64,000 bases of DNA from Prostheceraeus crozeri. Lineage: Eukaryota; Platyhelminthes; Polycladida; Euryleptidae. The notes under the pieces are model-generated. The model did no database searches. It saw only the letters and a program-made list of their open reading frames with translations, and was not told the origin of the DNA. Location of the stretch: positions 24,167 to 88,166 of the forward strand of contig CAJQUW010003447.1 of NCBI GenBank assembly GCA_907163375.1. Direction: 5' to 3'. How positions within the stretch are numbered: the stretch's first letter is position 1; the number at the start of each line of letters is the position of its first letter. Shown here piece by piece: positions 22,404 to 33,840 of the stretch. Made by a program: the position numbers and the translations under genes.

Positions 22404-24003
22404 GATATTGTCTCTCAACGTAATTGACTTAGTTTTCTTCATCAGCATCGCCTGGAAAAGTCTGCTGCACATCACAGTGACCCCTAATGCAAATGCTCAA
22501 TGTTTAACGAATGTGACACATCTGTTCAGCTATTGACATGAAATAAAATATCTAAATTTCTCAACATAATGCAAACTATTACGTGAAGGGTTAAAAGAAC
22601 GAATATCACTGTGCGCATGATGTGCCTTCTTAATCAAATTTTGCAGATTTCGCTGTCACGTTCAATTTTCTTCTTTCACAGCTGCTTGCTGTACAAATTT
22701 TACAGCTCTTGAGGATACTGATAAATCAGCTATCATCTCGATGGATTGTAAATCTGAATACTAGTGCAAAACGAATGGAATAAAGCAAAAAGTAAAAAAA
22801 TAAGTAAAAAAATAGATAAAAATGCAATTATATAATTGAAACCACGCATGCAAGACATTCAACTCGTGGAGATATTAATTGATATTATTACATTAGTGTG
22901 TATAAACACGATCACAGAAAAGCCTTGCAAAAAAATATGTCAATACCGGAAAGAGTGAAAGCGCAAGAATTTAATGATTGATGACGCAGGTGATAAAATA
23001 AGTGCGGCAATGTCAGACGTAGCGTCTCACTTTAGGGACAGTTTCTATTCAATCTGGAAAAATGAGAAACTTATTTTAGCTCAAAATTAATGTCAGCCAA
23101 AGATATTTTTCATATGCATAGTCCCTTCTATGCTACTGAATGTCTTTGTTTTGAACATTTGCCGTGTGGAAGTACGAGAAATTTGGCCACATTAATAAAT
23201 CATACTTTTCTGCTCATATTGTGTCTTCATCAAGATGACTGTTCTCAGGCTGTCAAGAATTGAGTCATCAGAATGTAGGTGTCATCCATTGTATAAAGGG
23301 GATAACCTTTCCATGACGAGTTTCATCGTAAAGCTTGACTTGTGCTAATAATAATCATAAGCATACACATTTTTAATTAATGTAGATTTTGTACATATTT
23401 GAATAATCGAAAAAACATGTGATCGTTTTCTTCAAAGTTTTCATCTATGCGACATTTCTAGGGCTAACCTCAAGTGATTCAGACATGAAACGGCATTGAA
23501 CATGTCGCTTACAGTGATGATTTTTATACAGTCAACGTTCAAGCATAGGTCAGGACAAAAATTTGGTTTTAGGAGCCGGGTGATCAGATTGAGTTTGCCC
23601 GGGTTATAGTGTTACACCTTGTATGAAATGAATGACGCTCACATGATGGGTTCCAGTCGGAATTTGGAACATGGAATATTGACTAACTACTCAATGTTTG
23701 TCAGAGCAAGACCTTTCAATTGATTTACATTTTGTGTTCAGTAAATGTTTCGTGCCAGATATTAATAGCAGCTTAGCTAATATAATTTAAGCAAACACAA
23801 TAATGAAAAGCTAGCTTTCTATTGGACAAAATTTTTTTTATGACATAACAATGTCTAATCAATTACTGGTACTTGAGCGTTCCTCCATGTTCAACATTGG
23901 TGTGCAGGCTTGTCATTGTGATAGTGATTGTGCATTGTATCTTCAACTATTCGTGCGGCTAGAACCAAAATTGTAGGATTTCCATTACTGGAAATGGAAG
24001 AAT
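22404..24003. other. Intergenic, no recognised feature
   Basis: AT-rich sequence with A-tract clusters (around 22790-22820). No domain-bearing frame and no paired repeats seen. Confidence 0.45.
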
Positions 24004-24004
24004 G

Positions 24005-24083
<79 letters not shown>
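24004..24083. repeat. (TA)n microsatellite, about 40 repeats
   Basis: An almost uninterrupted TA/AT run. The apparent reading frames of alternating Tyr and Ile through it are artefacts of the repeat. Confidence 0.97.
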
Positions 24084-24085
<2 letters not shown>

Positions 24086-24086
<1 letters not shown>

Positions 24087-24258
24087 AAGAGAAAGAAGAC
24101 GAGGTCAATAAAAACATATATTGGAAAGCTTTCGACAAAAGTCTTTTTCAATCCAAAAGTAACAACAATCTTAAACCAAGCAAAAAGGATTTGTGAAAGA
24201 CTTTTGTCGAAAGCTTTCCAATATATATGTTTTTATTGACCTCTTCTTCTTTTTCTTA
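24086..24258. repeat. Inverted repeat (~61-bp arms) next to TA repeats, probable PLE terminus
   Basis: The left arm (24086-24146) contains GGAAAGCTTTCGACAAAAGT. The right arm (24196-24258) is its reverse complement, with only small differences, around a 49-bp loop. Directly to the right, after another TA repeat, lies a PLE endonuclease fragment, so the hairpin is plausibly an inverted copy of a PLE terminal region. Confidence 0.65.
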
Positions 24259-24286
24259 AAAATAGTTCAGGTCAATGGTGAACCGT

Positions 24287-24289
<3 letters not shown>

Positions 24290-24323
<34 letters not shown>

Positions 24324-24325
24324 TA
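24290..24325. repeat. (AT)n microsatellite
   Basis: A simple AT repeat with one C interruption, between the hairpin and the PLE fragment. Confidence 0.95.
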
Positions 24326-24525
24326 AATAAGATAATGTCCCTCGGAATCAATCAAAGAAAAACTCAAAAGACTGCCCAAACCGGTTTCACCAGTCTGTCT
24401 AGCTTCTCACGGGCAAATGTGTTGAATGCAAATGAAAGATATCACTAAAGTGACACAAAATGATGAGATCATATAGATTACTGAAATCTAGGAATTTATG
24501 CGCATGAATATAGTAAACAATATCA

Positions 24526-25030
24526 CTTAATTAACCTGTTCAATGAAGGCTTGAGAATTTTAATACATAGATTTTCTTTGTCCTCACGAGTATATTTATC
24601 ACTGTTATTTGGCAGCTTCAATATGGGCATAGCATGGAATGGAGGGTCAAAGTCCTTAGCACATGATGACACATGTTCACTTACATGTAGTGTTCTGTAT
24701 TTTTGGTCACGGATCTGCTGGCGGTGGACTCTGATACGTGATCTAAAAATGTCCCCAGTCTGTCCCACATAAATTTGATGACACCCACGACATTTCAAGA
24801 CATAAATTACATCCCTTGAGGCATACGATAAGTTCGATTTTATTTGGAAGGTCTTCGTTTCATTATTAAGCAAATAAGAATAAATCGAACTTTCATGTTT
24901 GGCATACAACTATAACTGAGTTTTACATTGTTCTTGTTGAATATAGTTTTGTACTTATGATTGGCTGGGAAGTGTTTGTTTATTAATGATAGAAATTTAT
25001 GTTGAATATAGTTTTGTAGTTTATAAAGCA
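24526..25030 (-). mobile_element. Penelope-like element, C-terminal GIY-YIG endonuclease end (minus strand)
   Basis: Reading leftward, a linker with [16 protein letters not shown] and [16 protein letters not shown] precedes VIYVLKCRGCHQIYVGQTGD, a Cys-containing GIY-YIG motif of the PLE type, then SRIRVHRQQI and VSEHVSSC. PLEs are retroelements with a reverse transcriptase joined to this endonuclease. Only the C-terminal end is present and the copy is broken. It lies head-to-head with another PLE end at 24986. Confidence 0.75.
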
Positions 25031-25384
25031 ACAGTAACTACAGATGACAATGAAAAAATGATATATATTGGGCAAACAGAAAATGACTTTAAAACACGAC
25101 ACAGAAATCACAAGACGTCTTTTACCAACTTGAATTATGAGAACGAAACAGCATTATCCAAACTAATATGGTCGCTAAATAACAACAACAAAAAATACGA
25201 AGTGAAATGGGAAATACTGGACCAAACGATACCATACAAATGTGGAACAAGACGATGTAACCTATGTCTCTTAGAGAAATACTACATCCTTACTTATAAA
25301 GAAAAAAACCTGCTAAACAAAAAAAGTGAATTGATATCAACATGTAGACATAGACGTAAATTCCTGTTATCAAGTGTGAAATGA
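24986..25384 (+). mobile_element. Penelope-like element, GIY-YIG endonuclease end (plus strand)
   Basis: An open frame of about 130 codons has VVYKATVTT, then MIYIGQTENDFKTRHRNHKT, LSKLIWSLN, a Cys cluster CGTRRCNLCLLEKYYI and the ending CRHRRKFLLSSVK. That is the full GIY-YIG domain of a PLE lineage different from the one at 24526. The reverse transcriptase part is missing. A direct repeat GTTGAATATAGTTTTGTA occurs on both sides of the junction with the neighbouring fragment (around 24937 and 25001). Confidence 0.8.
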
Positions 25385-25627
25385 TATCTCAACATACACA
25401 TTAAACATTACATCATAACTATACCGTCATCAAATATCACGGTCATTTTTGCAATTCGTATCCTCTACCATCTTTTGAATAACTTATCCTTTTCTATGCT
25501 TTGAAGATTGTATTAACATGAAACTTTTAGTATACTCGAAGTTGCGTAATTAATTCTTTTGATTTATTATAAATAGCTCTGTATTTTGCATTGAGCACTT
25601 TACGATACTATAGCTCATATCAAACGA

Positions 25628-25629
<2 letters not shown>

Positions 25630-25711
<82 letters not shown>
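25630..25711. repeat. (TA)n microsatellite
   Basis: An 80-bp TA run with one phase slip, closing the PLE pair on the right. Confidence 0.97.
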
Positions 25712-25715
<4 letters not shown>

Positions 25716-26114
25716 TTGAATTCATGTAATGCCTTATTTGGGCTAACTCATTGTTCCTTGTCATGGATGTCGTGTCTCAAACGGCATCAAAAGCCAGAAT
25801 GCCAATATATTTTAACCATGTTTGTGATATGTGAGGCTGCAACAAGGAAATGTTATATCAGACATTTGTCTCCTATACTTTTACTCCAATGTCGCGCATT
25901 TTTAAGTCACAGCATCTTTCATTATTTTCCAAAAAAATTCCTATGGCGACGATATTGAAGAAGTGCTGGAACCATAGAGACCCTAGTTGACCATTGGTTA
26001 GAGATCAGCTTTATCAATGCAATTATTACATGTTTTGCTATGTTAAATTTGTTTGAACCCCAAAGCTAAATCTCCTACACTGTTCCAACTACCAATGACG
26101 TGCAGTGCACACAT

Positions 26115-28426
26115 GTGTGAAGTTAGCACCGCCATCTTGAAAATGGAATGTGCCACTCAAATAAACCTAACAGATCGAAGCATTTGGTGTGTGCCAGCAT
26201 GTGCCACCCATTATTTTGAAAGAATTCTCCCCAGTTTAGGAAAATTCGCTGCTCGAAAGTTCGACATGGCGATGATGTGAAGTTAGCACCGCCACTAAAT
26301 TTTTTTTCCAGAATACAATCAAAACACACGAAACACGCACAACAGATAGAAGACCATGAAAAACATTGTGCCAGCAAGTTTCAGCACCTAAATCCCCGTA
26401 CTTGCTGAGAAATTAGTCCCCGAAACCACAAAATGGCGGTGATGTGAAGTTAGCACCGCCACTGAAGTCTTTTTTAAAATACGCAAATAAAACACGCGAG
26501 ACAAGTACAACTGAGAGGTGACCATCAAAAACATTGTGCCAGCAAGTTTCCTCTCCTAAGACGCCGTACTTGCGGAGAAATTGGCCTCCAAAAGCTCAAT
26601 GTGAAGTTATCACCGCCATCTTGAAAAATGCATGTGCCAGTCAAACCATCGGTCAGAATCGATCTAGATGGAGTGTGCCAGCATGTGACACTCGTTTATT
26701 TCAAAAAAAATCCCACCAGATCCGGTGGAAAACCAACCCGAAAGGTCAATGGCGGTGATGTGAACCAATGCAAGAAAGCCGCAAGACATCTGTTTTTCAT
26801 ACGAACCTGAAAGAGACTTTTAACAAAGGAAGATCTTGATTACATTTACAACCGTTTTGTCTTTCCAATCTTGGAATGTTGTAAACCTTTATTCACTGGT
26901 TTAATCAACAAAAATTCTGAGCAATTAGAGAAGATTCAAATGCGATATCATCACATAATATGTGGTGTTCATTGTGATTGCGGAGAAGCTCCGTCCCTCG
27001 CCTCAAGAAGAAAAAATCACTAAGATTGTTTTCGGCCATGCCCGACGCCAACCAAGCTCTTCATACATTGCTTCCTCCAACGCTGCGATTTTATGGACAT
27101 AATGAGATGTCCTTTTGTAAAACAAAAAGAAGATTTAATTCATGAACACGTTGTACAAGAATTCTTTGACTTAGTAAGCGATTTGAGCGATCGTCAACCC
27201 CTGAGAATATTTTGCTTTGAATATCGAATGTGCACATATTATCTTAACTTAAAAATTTATCGATGTATCGTCTCGTAATTGGAACGATTCTTGTTATAAA
27301 TGTCTCAAACACCTTCTGTACCGTCTGATTTTCAATCATAATAAACGAGTAAAATAATTATCATTATAAATTATTAACTACATCTACTTGTCCAGCATTG
27401 ATATAAGAGTAAAGAAATCTCTTTAAACCGAAGGCCTTCTGAAATATAGTACAGAAAATGCTTAGTGTTTGGAATGCATGCTTCAAATTACTTGTAGGCT
27501 TTGGTATGCGAGACGATGTTATACACATAATTTTCACACACAAATCAAACCACTTCGTTCTGCATGTCAGACATAAACAGTTGATCAACAAAAATTAAAC
27601 ACCCGATATGCGCTTGGACTGAACGAAACCAGCTCATGCAATGAGTCCGTTTTGATAAGTCAGGAGAGAAAAAATTCCAGTGGTCGTCTTTTATGATAGC
27701 CAAGCCAAATAATTCCAACCGTAGGTTTGACTGGCACATGCATTTTTCAAGATGGCGGTGCCAACTTCACATCACCGCCATTGAGCTTTCGGGTTGGTTT
27801 TCCACCGGATCTGGTGGGATTTTCTTGAAATAAACGAGTGTCACATGCTGGCACACTCCATCTAGATCGATTCTGACCGATGGTTTGACTGGCACATGCA
27901 TTTTTCAAGATGGCGGTGCTAACTTCACATTGAGCTTTTGGGGGCCAATTTCTCCGCAAGTACGGCGTCTTAGGAGAAGAAACTTGCTGGCACAATGTTT
28001 TTGATGGTCATCTCTCAGTTGTACTTGTCTCGCGTGTTTTATTTGCGTATTTTAAAAAAGACTTCAGTGGCGGTGCTAACTTCACATCACCGCCATTTTG
28101 TGGTTTCGGGGACTAATTTCTCAGCAAGTACGGGGATTTAGGTGCTGAAACTTGCTGGCACAATGTTTTTCATGGTCTTCTATCTGTTGTGCGTGTTTCG
28201 TGTGTTTTGATTGTATTCTGGAAAAAAATTTAGTGGCGGTGCTAACTTCACATCATCGCCATGTCGAACTTTCGAGCAGCGAATTTTCCTAAACTGGGGA
28301 GAATTCTTTCAAAATAATGGGTGGCACATGCTGGCACACACCAAATGCTTCGATCTGTTAGGTTTATTTGAGTGGCACATTCCATTTTCAAGATGGCGGT
28401 GCTGAGTGGCGGTGCTAACTTCACAC
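26115..28426. mobile_element. Foldback-type element: two inverted arms of four ~160-bp units each
   Basis: The left arm (26115-26760) has four tandem units that start with GTGAAGTTAGCACCGCCA or a close variant at 26117, 26277, 26444 and 26601, then a boundary at 26760. The right arm (about 27763-28426) is its reverse complement, with boundaries AACTTCAC at 27763, 27921, 28078, 28244 and 28417. Units 1 and 4 resemble each other, as do units 2 and 3. Each junction carries a small palindrome GGCGGT...ACCGCC. The flanks share a 13-mer ACGTGCAGTGCAC (26098-26110 and 28427-28439). The loop contains a LINE fragment and a partial extra unit (27727-27762). No transposase was found. This is the architecture of foldback/Galileo-like DNA transposons. 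Confidence 0.8.
26819..27290 (+). mobile_element. LINE fragment inside the foldback loop
   Basis: Frames read LECCKPLFTGLINKNSEQLE, then IICGVHCDCGEA and NQALHTLLPPTLRFYG, the extreme C-terminal end of a CR1/Jockey-like reverse transcriptase ORF. Stops and frame changes are present. It is the same lineage as the fragments at 1237-2089 and 35703-36367, judged by the ICGxxCxC block. Confidence 0.65.
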
Positions 28427-28644
28427 ACGTGCAGTGCACGTCATACGCTCATAACTGCAACTCCCTTGATGCTGAGTGACCAATGGACGCATAATACACC
28501 CATGACGTTCAGTCATGTGTAGTTGGAGCTGTGTTGTCAGCTGCTAGCCAAACACTTACGCAGGTGCCCGCATGACGTGCACCGCACGATGGAGTTAGAT
28601 TTCTTCGACCTCCTTTCTTTTTTCTGATAGGCCATACATGCATT

Positions 28645-29028
28645 GTGAGACACATCAATGGACTTGTGTGCAAGGTTGGTCGCATGCAAGAAAGCCTATA
28701 TGCAGATTTACTTCTGGAATCTTCAGTTGTTTCAACAGTTTCAACCCAAGTAGTGCCTAATGAGACATCCGATGTTCTAGAGTCTTTAGATGATTATCAG
28801 CCACATTTAAACTTACTCACAAGGTCAATATTCAATATTGAAGCACTTGGTCAATTCGCTGAAAATTGTACGCAAATATCACGCTTCAACATGATTGATA
28901 TGAATTCATCATCATGTCATCTTCGCTTTCTAAATGCGGTGCATGCAATTAGGACGAATATTTTATTGATATTTATTCAAGAAATTATGTCCCGTTGTTT
29001 ATTAATTGATTTAAACGGAAGCTTATAG
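28645..29028 (+). CDS. Possible exon or gene of unknown function
   Basis: An open frame of 127 codons reads MQESLYADLLLESSVVSTVS and later DVLESLDDYQPHLNLLTRS. It follows a polypyrimidine stretch ending TTTTTTCTGATAG (about 28630), which could be an acceptor. The composition (many Ser, Leu, Asp, Glu) is less AT-driven than the surroundings. No known domain is recognised, and the 3' part (from about 28950) looks like non-coding AT-rich sequence. It may pair with the candidate exon at 29408. Confidence 0.3.
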   Translation: MRHINGLVCKVGRMQESLYADLLLESSVVSTVSTQVVPNETSDVLESLDDYQPHLNLLTRSIFNIEALGQFAENCTQISRFNMIDMNSSSCHLRFLNAVHAIRTNILLIFIQEIMSRCLLIDLNGSL

Positions 29029-29407
29029 GCCTATAACACAATGTCAGAGTATTTGATTCAGATGAAAGATGAGTGAGTAGTACAAAAAGATATTAATTGA
29101 TGTGTAAGTTCTTGAAAGATATGAATTGATGTGATTTTTCGGTGACAAAATCGCGTTTACTTAAAAAATTTGATAAAAATCACTTATGGCCTTACAGTCC
29201 ATTTCCTAAATCGTAGCACAGATAAAAAATTCATATATCTTTTGTATATGCTCATCAAATTTAATCGCATACTGATAATCGATTAATAATCTTATTTACT
29301 TGGTCAGATGGAGACACTTGGTTAAGGAATCATTATGGTGTGGTTTGCCTAATTAAATGAAGTAATTAGTGATTGTCTGCTTTGTTACTTTCACGATGCT
29401 ATTTCAG

Positions 29408-29640
29408 ATATCAATATCATGTTGGCCCACGTGTCACTCATTCTCTTTTGCATCATTGATGAGCTGCTCCATTTATCGGACGCAACGCAAGCGTCAGCAT
29501 TCCTACGGCGTGAAGGAAGTGCTATTGTTTGCTATGATTGCTATGAGCAGGTGCAAAGACGAGACAAGCCCTTGCTTGATTCGAGATTCGAATTTTTTCT
29601 GACCTCAAGTGAGGGAAGTGATGACTCACTCACCCAATGA
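29408..29640 (+). CDS. Possible terminal exon of unknown gene
   Basis: A CTATTTCAG acceptor at 29399-29407 is followed by a frame running to TGA at 29638. It includes MLAHVSLILFCIIDELLHLS, FLRREGSAIVCYDCYEQVQR and an acidic tail LTSSEGSDDSLTQ. A hydrophobic start, charged middle and acidic end look protein-like. I do not recognise it. It is open in more than one frame, so chance is not excluded. Confidence 0.28.
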
Positions 29641-30546
29641 CTGACTATGGGAATAATACAAATTTGAAGTTTGTCATTGAGCGGATGGACCGATTTTGAT
29701 AAAACTTACATTTTCTTGGAGCTGATAACACCAGCATTATTTTAAACCCAAACTCAAAAGCGCCAGCGTTGATACAACAGAAGTTGTGTGCAGTTGATCG
29801 CTAAAAGCATTGTTAACGCGAAAGTGTCCTAAAATTAGGCAAAAGTGTAAATTGAATGAAATTGCACAAATTGATGTCCAAATTCGAAAAACAATATATC
29901 ATCTGAAAGCTTAACACGAGTCTGATTCAATTGTGATAATCTTAACTTTCTGTATTGCGTAGTAGATGTCGTAGAACGAATTGTTTCGTCTGTAGATGTC
30001 GGTGAACGAATTGACCAAGCATTCATACTTTTAAGTCTGCTGACCACAGTGCTTGACATAACCCTTCACATGCTACAAAGGTTATTAAAATTGAACATCT
30101 TCATCAATGAAGATCTTAAGCAACAATTTTTCGGTAAAACTTATTAGTATTGCATCTTATTGTGCATTCAGCTAATCCTAAAAACCGTGTATCATGATGA
30201 AGCTGACTGATACCTCATGTTGTCTGTCGACTTTCATAAAAAAATTCTGTCGTCTTCATGTTGAAATCCTGCATCAAAGAAAACGCTGAATTTTTTTCAT
30301 TAGGCCTACTGACCACAGCTGACCACACTAAAAAGTGAAATATGTGCCAAAATAATCTATGGAACATAAGGTTTCATATGGTACATTGTTTATCAAAATT
30401 AATCCAGGACTTAAACACGAAAATTTCATTTGAAAATGGCTCAGCTTTTTGTGCAATTATTTTTGAAACGATCTGTATTTCGATTTTAGACACCGCTTGG
30501 ACTATTATTGTGAATCTTTAAAAAATGATTCCCCTTTACTCAGTTT
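29641..30546. other. Intergenic, no recognised feature
   Basis: AT-rich with no domain-bearing frame; it ends at the left arm of the PLE pair. Confidence 0.45.
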
Positions 30547-32760
30547 ATAAATAAATAAGGCCACTAAATTCATTTGATAAAATTAAAAACTAATTCTTGC
30601 ACAATGCATTTCGTCCACTCTTATTCAAGTGCAAACATGGACTAACTATAAAATACAAAATCTGAAATCATATACTTCTACAGTAATAAATCTATGAATG
30701 AAATTGAGAGCATGCAAACCTATAATTTAGTAGACTTAATAGATATGAACTAATAACAATTGAGTAAATAACCTAGATATTAGAAGAAGCAAAACAGAGA
30801 CTAAAGCTACCAAGGTAAGTAAAGGGTGGAAATAAAATCTTTTTGCGAACACAAGTCGGGATTCTCGCGCAAAATGACGAGAGACTCTGTGATTCCTAAT
30901 GTGTGTTTGTTGTTGATGTGGTACTTAATGCTAAAATTATTCAAAGCAGTTTGTCTCTCGTTGTTACAGACTTGCAAATGTCTTGTGATGCTGCTAGCTG
31001 GAATTGCAGTGGACCTTGGTGGACATTTTAAAGGGTTGGCTAACCACTTTGGAAGGTGTTCCGAAACTCTCTCATTCAGACATCTTACCGTCTTCCCAAC
31101 GTACTTGCTTCCACAGGTACAATGAAATTGATAAATTACATTTGATGTGGAGAAGAGCGGCAATCTATCCTTCAGAGAGCGTATCGGAATCCTTCGTGTA
31201 GTGAAAATCACTTGCAAACGAGCACTAGGAAATACACTGAATGCTTTGTTGAAGCTATTTCTAAAAATCAACGCACTTTTGTCTCCAATGAATGGAAGTC
31301 TTAAGAATATTTTCTTCTTTTCAGGTCCATACACATCTTCTCTCACTGACAACTCTTTTATTGAATGTTTATCGAAAAATGACTCAGGATACCCATTTAA
31401 TCGAAGTGATCTTTTAATGAAATCCAATTCTTCTTTCAAGGTATCAGAGGAACAAATTCTATGCGCCCGATATGTTAGCGTCTTAACCAAGCCAATTTTG
31501 TATTGCTTTGGTACAAAACTGTGAAAGTTTGTGTACAAACCACTCCATGTTGGTTTTCTATAAATTGAAAGTTTGGGTGTGTTATCAAGTCGTTTGGATA
31601 TGAAGACATCTAAAAAGGAAAATCTACCATTGGACTCCTGTTCGAAAGTGAACTGAATATTGGGATGAATGTCGTTGAAAATCTTGATGATGTCTGCAAT
31701 ATTCTCTTCTTTGTCTACCACAAGAAAGCAATCATCAACATATCTACAATACAGTTTGCATTTACTTTCTATAATCGATTGGAGCTTCTGTTCAACAAAT
31801 CCCATAAATATGTTAGCAAAAATGGGTCCCAAACAACTTCCCATTGCAACACCGTCAATTTGTCTGTAGTATTTGCCATCGAATAGGAATTGCATATCAG
31901 TTGTACATACTTCTAAAAGTTCCCTTAGAAGATCTGAAGGAATGGCGCAATTCAATTGGAAACTTTCGATCGTTGAAATTATTATGTCAATTGTTTGGTA
32001 CACGGGAACATTTGTAAATAAAGATTTTACGTCAAAGGAATACATGGAATTCGATGAGAGATCTAATTCTTTAACCAAGTCAACAAATTGAAATGTGTCT
32101 TTGAGAGTATACTTCCATAGTATTCCAACACTGGTTGCAAAACTTGATGCTCTTCTCCACATCAAATGTAATTTATCAATTTCATTGTACCTGTGGAGGC
32201 AAGTACGTTGGGAAGACGGTAAGATGTCTGAATGAGAGAGTTTCGGAACACCTTCCAAAGTGGTTAGCCAACCCTTTAAAATGTCCACCAAGGTCCACTG
32301 CAATTCCAGCTAGCAGCATCACAAGACATTTGCAAGTCTGTAACAACGAGAGACAAACTGCTTTGAATAATTTTAGCATTAAGTACCACATCAACAACAA
32401 ACACACATTAGGAATCACAGAGTCTCTCGTCATTTTGCGCGAGAATCCCGACTTGTGTTCGCAAAAAGATTTTATTTCCACCCTTTACTTACCTTGGTAG
32501 CTTTAGTCTCTGTTTTGCTTCTTCTAATATCTAGGTTATTTACTCAATTGTTATTAGTTCATATCTATTAAGTCTACTAAATTATAGGTTTGCATGCTCT
32601 CAATTTCATTCATAGATTTATTACTGTAGAAGTATATGATTTCAGATTTTGTATTTTATAGTTAGTCCATGTTTGCACTTGAATAAGAGTGGACGAAATG
32701 CATTGTGCAAGAATTAGTTTTTAATTTTATCAAATGAATTTAGTGGCCTTATTTATTTAT
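30547..32760 (-). mobile_element. Penelope-like element (reverse transcriptase + GIY-YIG) joined to an inverted copy of its own 3' end
   Basis: A long minus-strand frame (32303-30807, 498 codons) carries a PLE reverse transcriptase: YSFDVKSLFTNVP, IDGVAMGSCLGPIFANIFMG, the catalytic YCRYVDDCFLVV, then FSFLDVFISKR and IYRKPTWSGLY. It ends in a GIY-YIG-type endonuclease (YQFHCTCGSKYVGKTVRCLN). The 5' half of the element is missing. The 3' end is present twice in opposite orientation: 30547-31158 and 32149-32760 are inverted arms of exactly 612 bp with very few differences. They join at the shared GCTCTTCTCCAC, which lets the minus-strand frame run some 50 codons into the inverted copy; those residues are antisense and not part of the protein. 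The near-identity of the arms suggests a young event. Confidence 0.88.
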
Positions 32761-33242
32761 TATTGTGAAATCAATATTAGAAGCTACTTTTTATGCAACT
32801 AGAAAGTAAATTTTGACTACATTTGATATGATATCAGACAACGGACGTTCGAAGTTTGCGCCTTGCGGAATCCCTGCGGAATCATTCTAATCTTTAAACT
32901 TTCTCAAAACCGACTGTGCCCAGAATCATGATCAGGAGGCAGAAATTGATAAAGTAGAATTTGTTTCGAGAAAAATCCCTGTTATAAAAAAATTGTTCCG
33001 TTGGGTGGTTCAGCTAATTTCACGCACGTATATGAATCCGTCGCGATATTGCCGTTCTTAATTGCAAAAATTGAAGCATATTTTTCTGATCAGTGCAACA
33101 CTGTGGATCAAGCAGTGATAAAGTAGACTTGATTTACTGCGCCTATCAGGGAAACTATGAAATTGGTCCTGCCAACTAGATAGCAGCTAACTATGTAGAT
33201 AGCGGTACATAAACTAAATTAACAAGTCATCACAAGCTTGTA
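32761..33242. other. Intergenic, no recognised feature
   Basis: No frame or repeat of note between the PLE pair and the next LINE piece. Confidence 0.45.
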
Positions 33243-33840
33243 ATGATCCTTGCCTTTCGCAATCACTTGCAAAATGTGGCTTCGAAAATAAGAACAAGAA
33301 ACAATCTTCTGCAAATGATTACTGGATCTAAATTGGGTACGGATGCTACTACCTTGAGGACCACAGCCCTTGCACTGTGTTACTCAGCCTCAGAATATTG
33401 TGCTCCAGTATGGTGGAGCTCCGCTCACTGCTCAAAGCTGAATGTACAGCTGAACGCTACAATGCGCATAATTTCTGGTACAATCCGCAGTACTGCGGTA
33501 GAATGGTGGCCAGTTCTGTGCAATGTTACTCCTCCGGCAATCCTACGCGAGAACATCACCCGACGACTCCTTGACTCACTGTGGTCAATTTCGTACCTCC
33601 CCTTGCTGACCGACATCCGTGAACCACCTAGACTGCGCTTGGTTTTACGTCATCCGATTTGGCGCGACCTACCTCTGGCGGACTTCGACACGACTGCGAC
33701 ATGGAGGATTGATTGGGTGAACTCAAACGTGAAGAACAAATGGTTGATTGAAGACCCTACCTATGCCTTGTCAGGCTTTTAACTCCCACGCCGGCAATGG
33801 ACACTGTTTATTATTGATTACGTTTGTTTTTAAACTAGAT
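33243..33840 (+). mobile_element. LINE fragment: reverse transcriptase C-terminal region
   Basis: An open frame of 179 codons reads FRNHLQNVASKIRTRNNLLQ, then SASEYCAPVWWSSAHCSKLN, MRIISGTIRSTAVEWWPVLC and RLRLVLRHPIW. It then meets a stop at 33781, beyond which LPRRQWTLF continues the family pattern. This Jockey/I-like lineage is distinct from the ICG-motif LINEs in the window. It is 5'- and 3'-truncated. Confidence 0.82.

Noticed and set aside
23891-24239. Open frames of ~85-100 codons on both strands across the TA repeat
   Set aside because: They consist of repeated Tyr-Ile from the TA microsatellite and have no independent support.
30826-31524. Plus-strand open frames within the PLE region
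   Set aside because: They are antisense to the reverse transcriptase and endonuclease reading and carry no domain.
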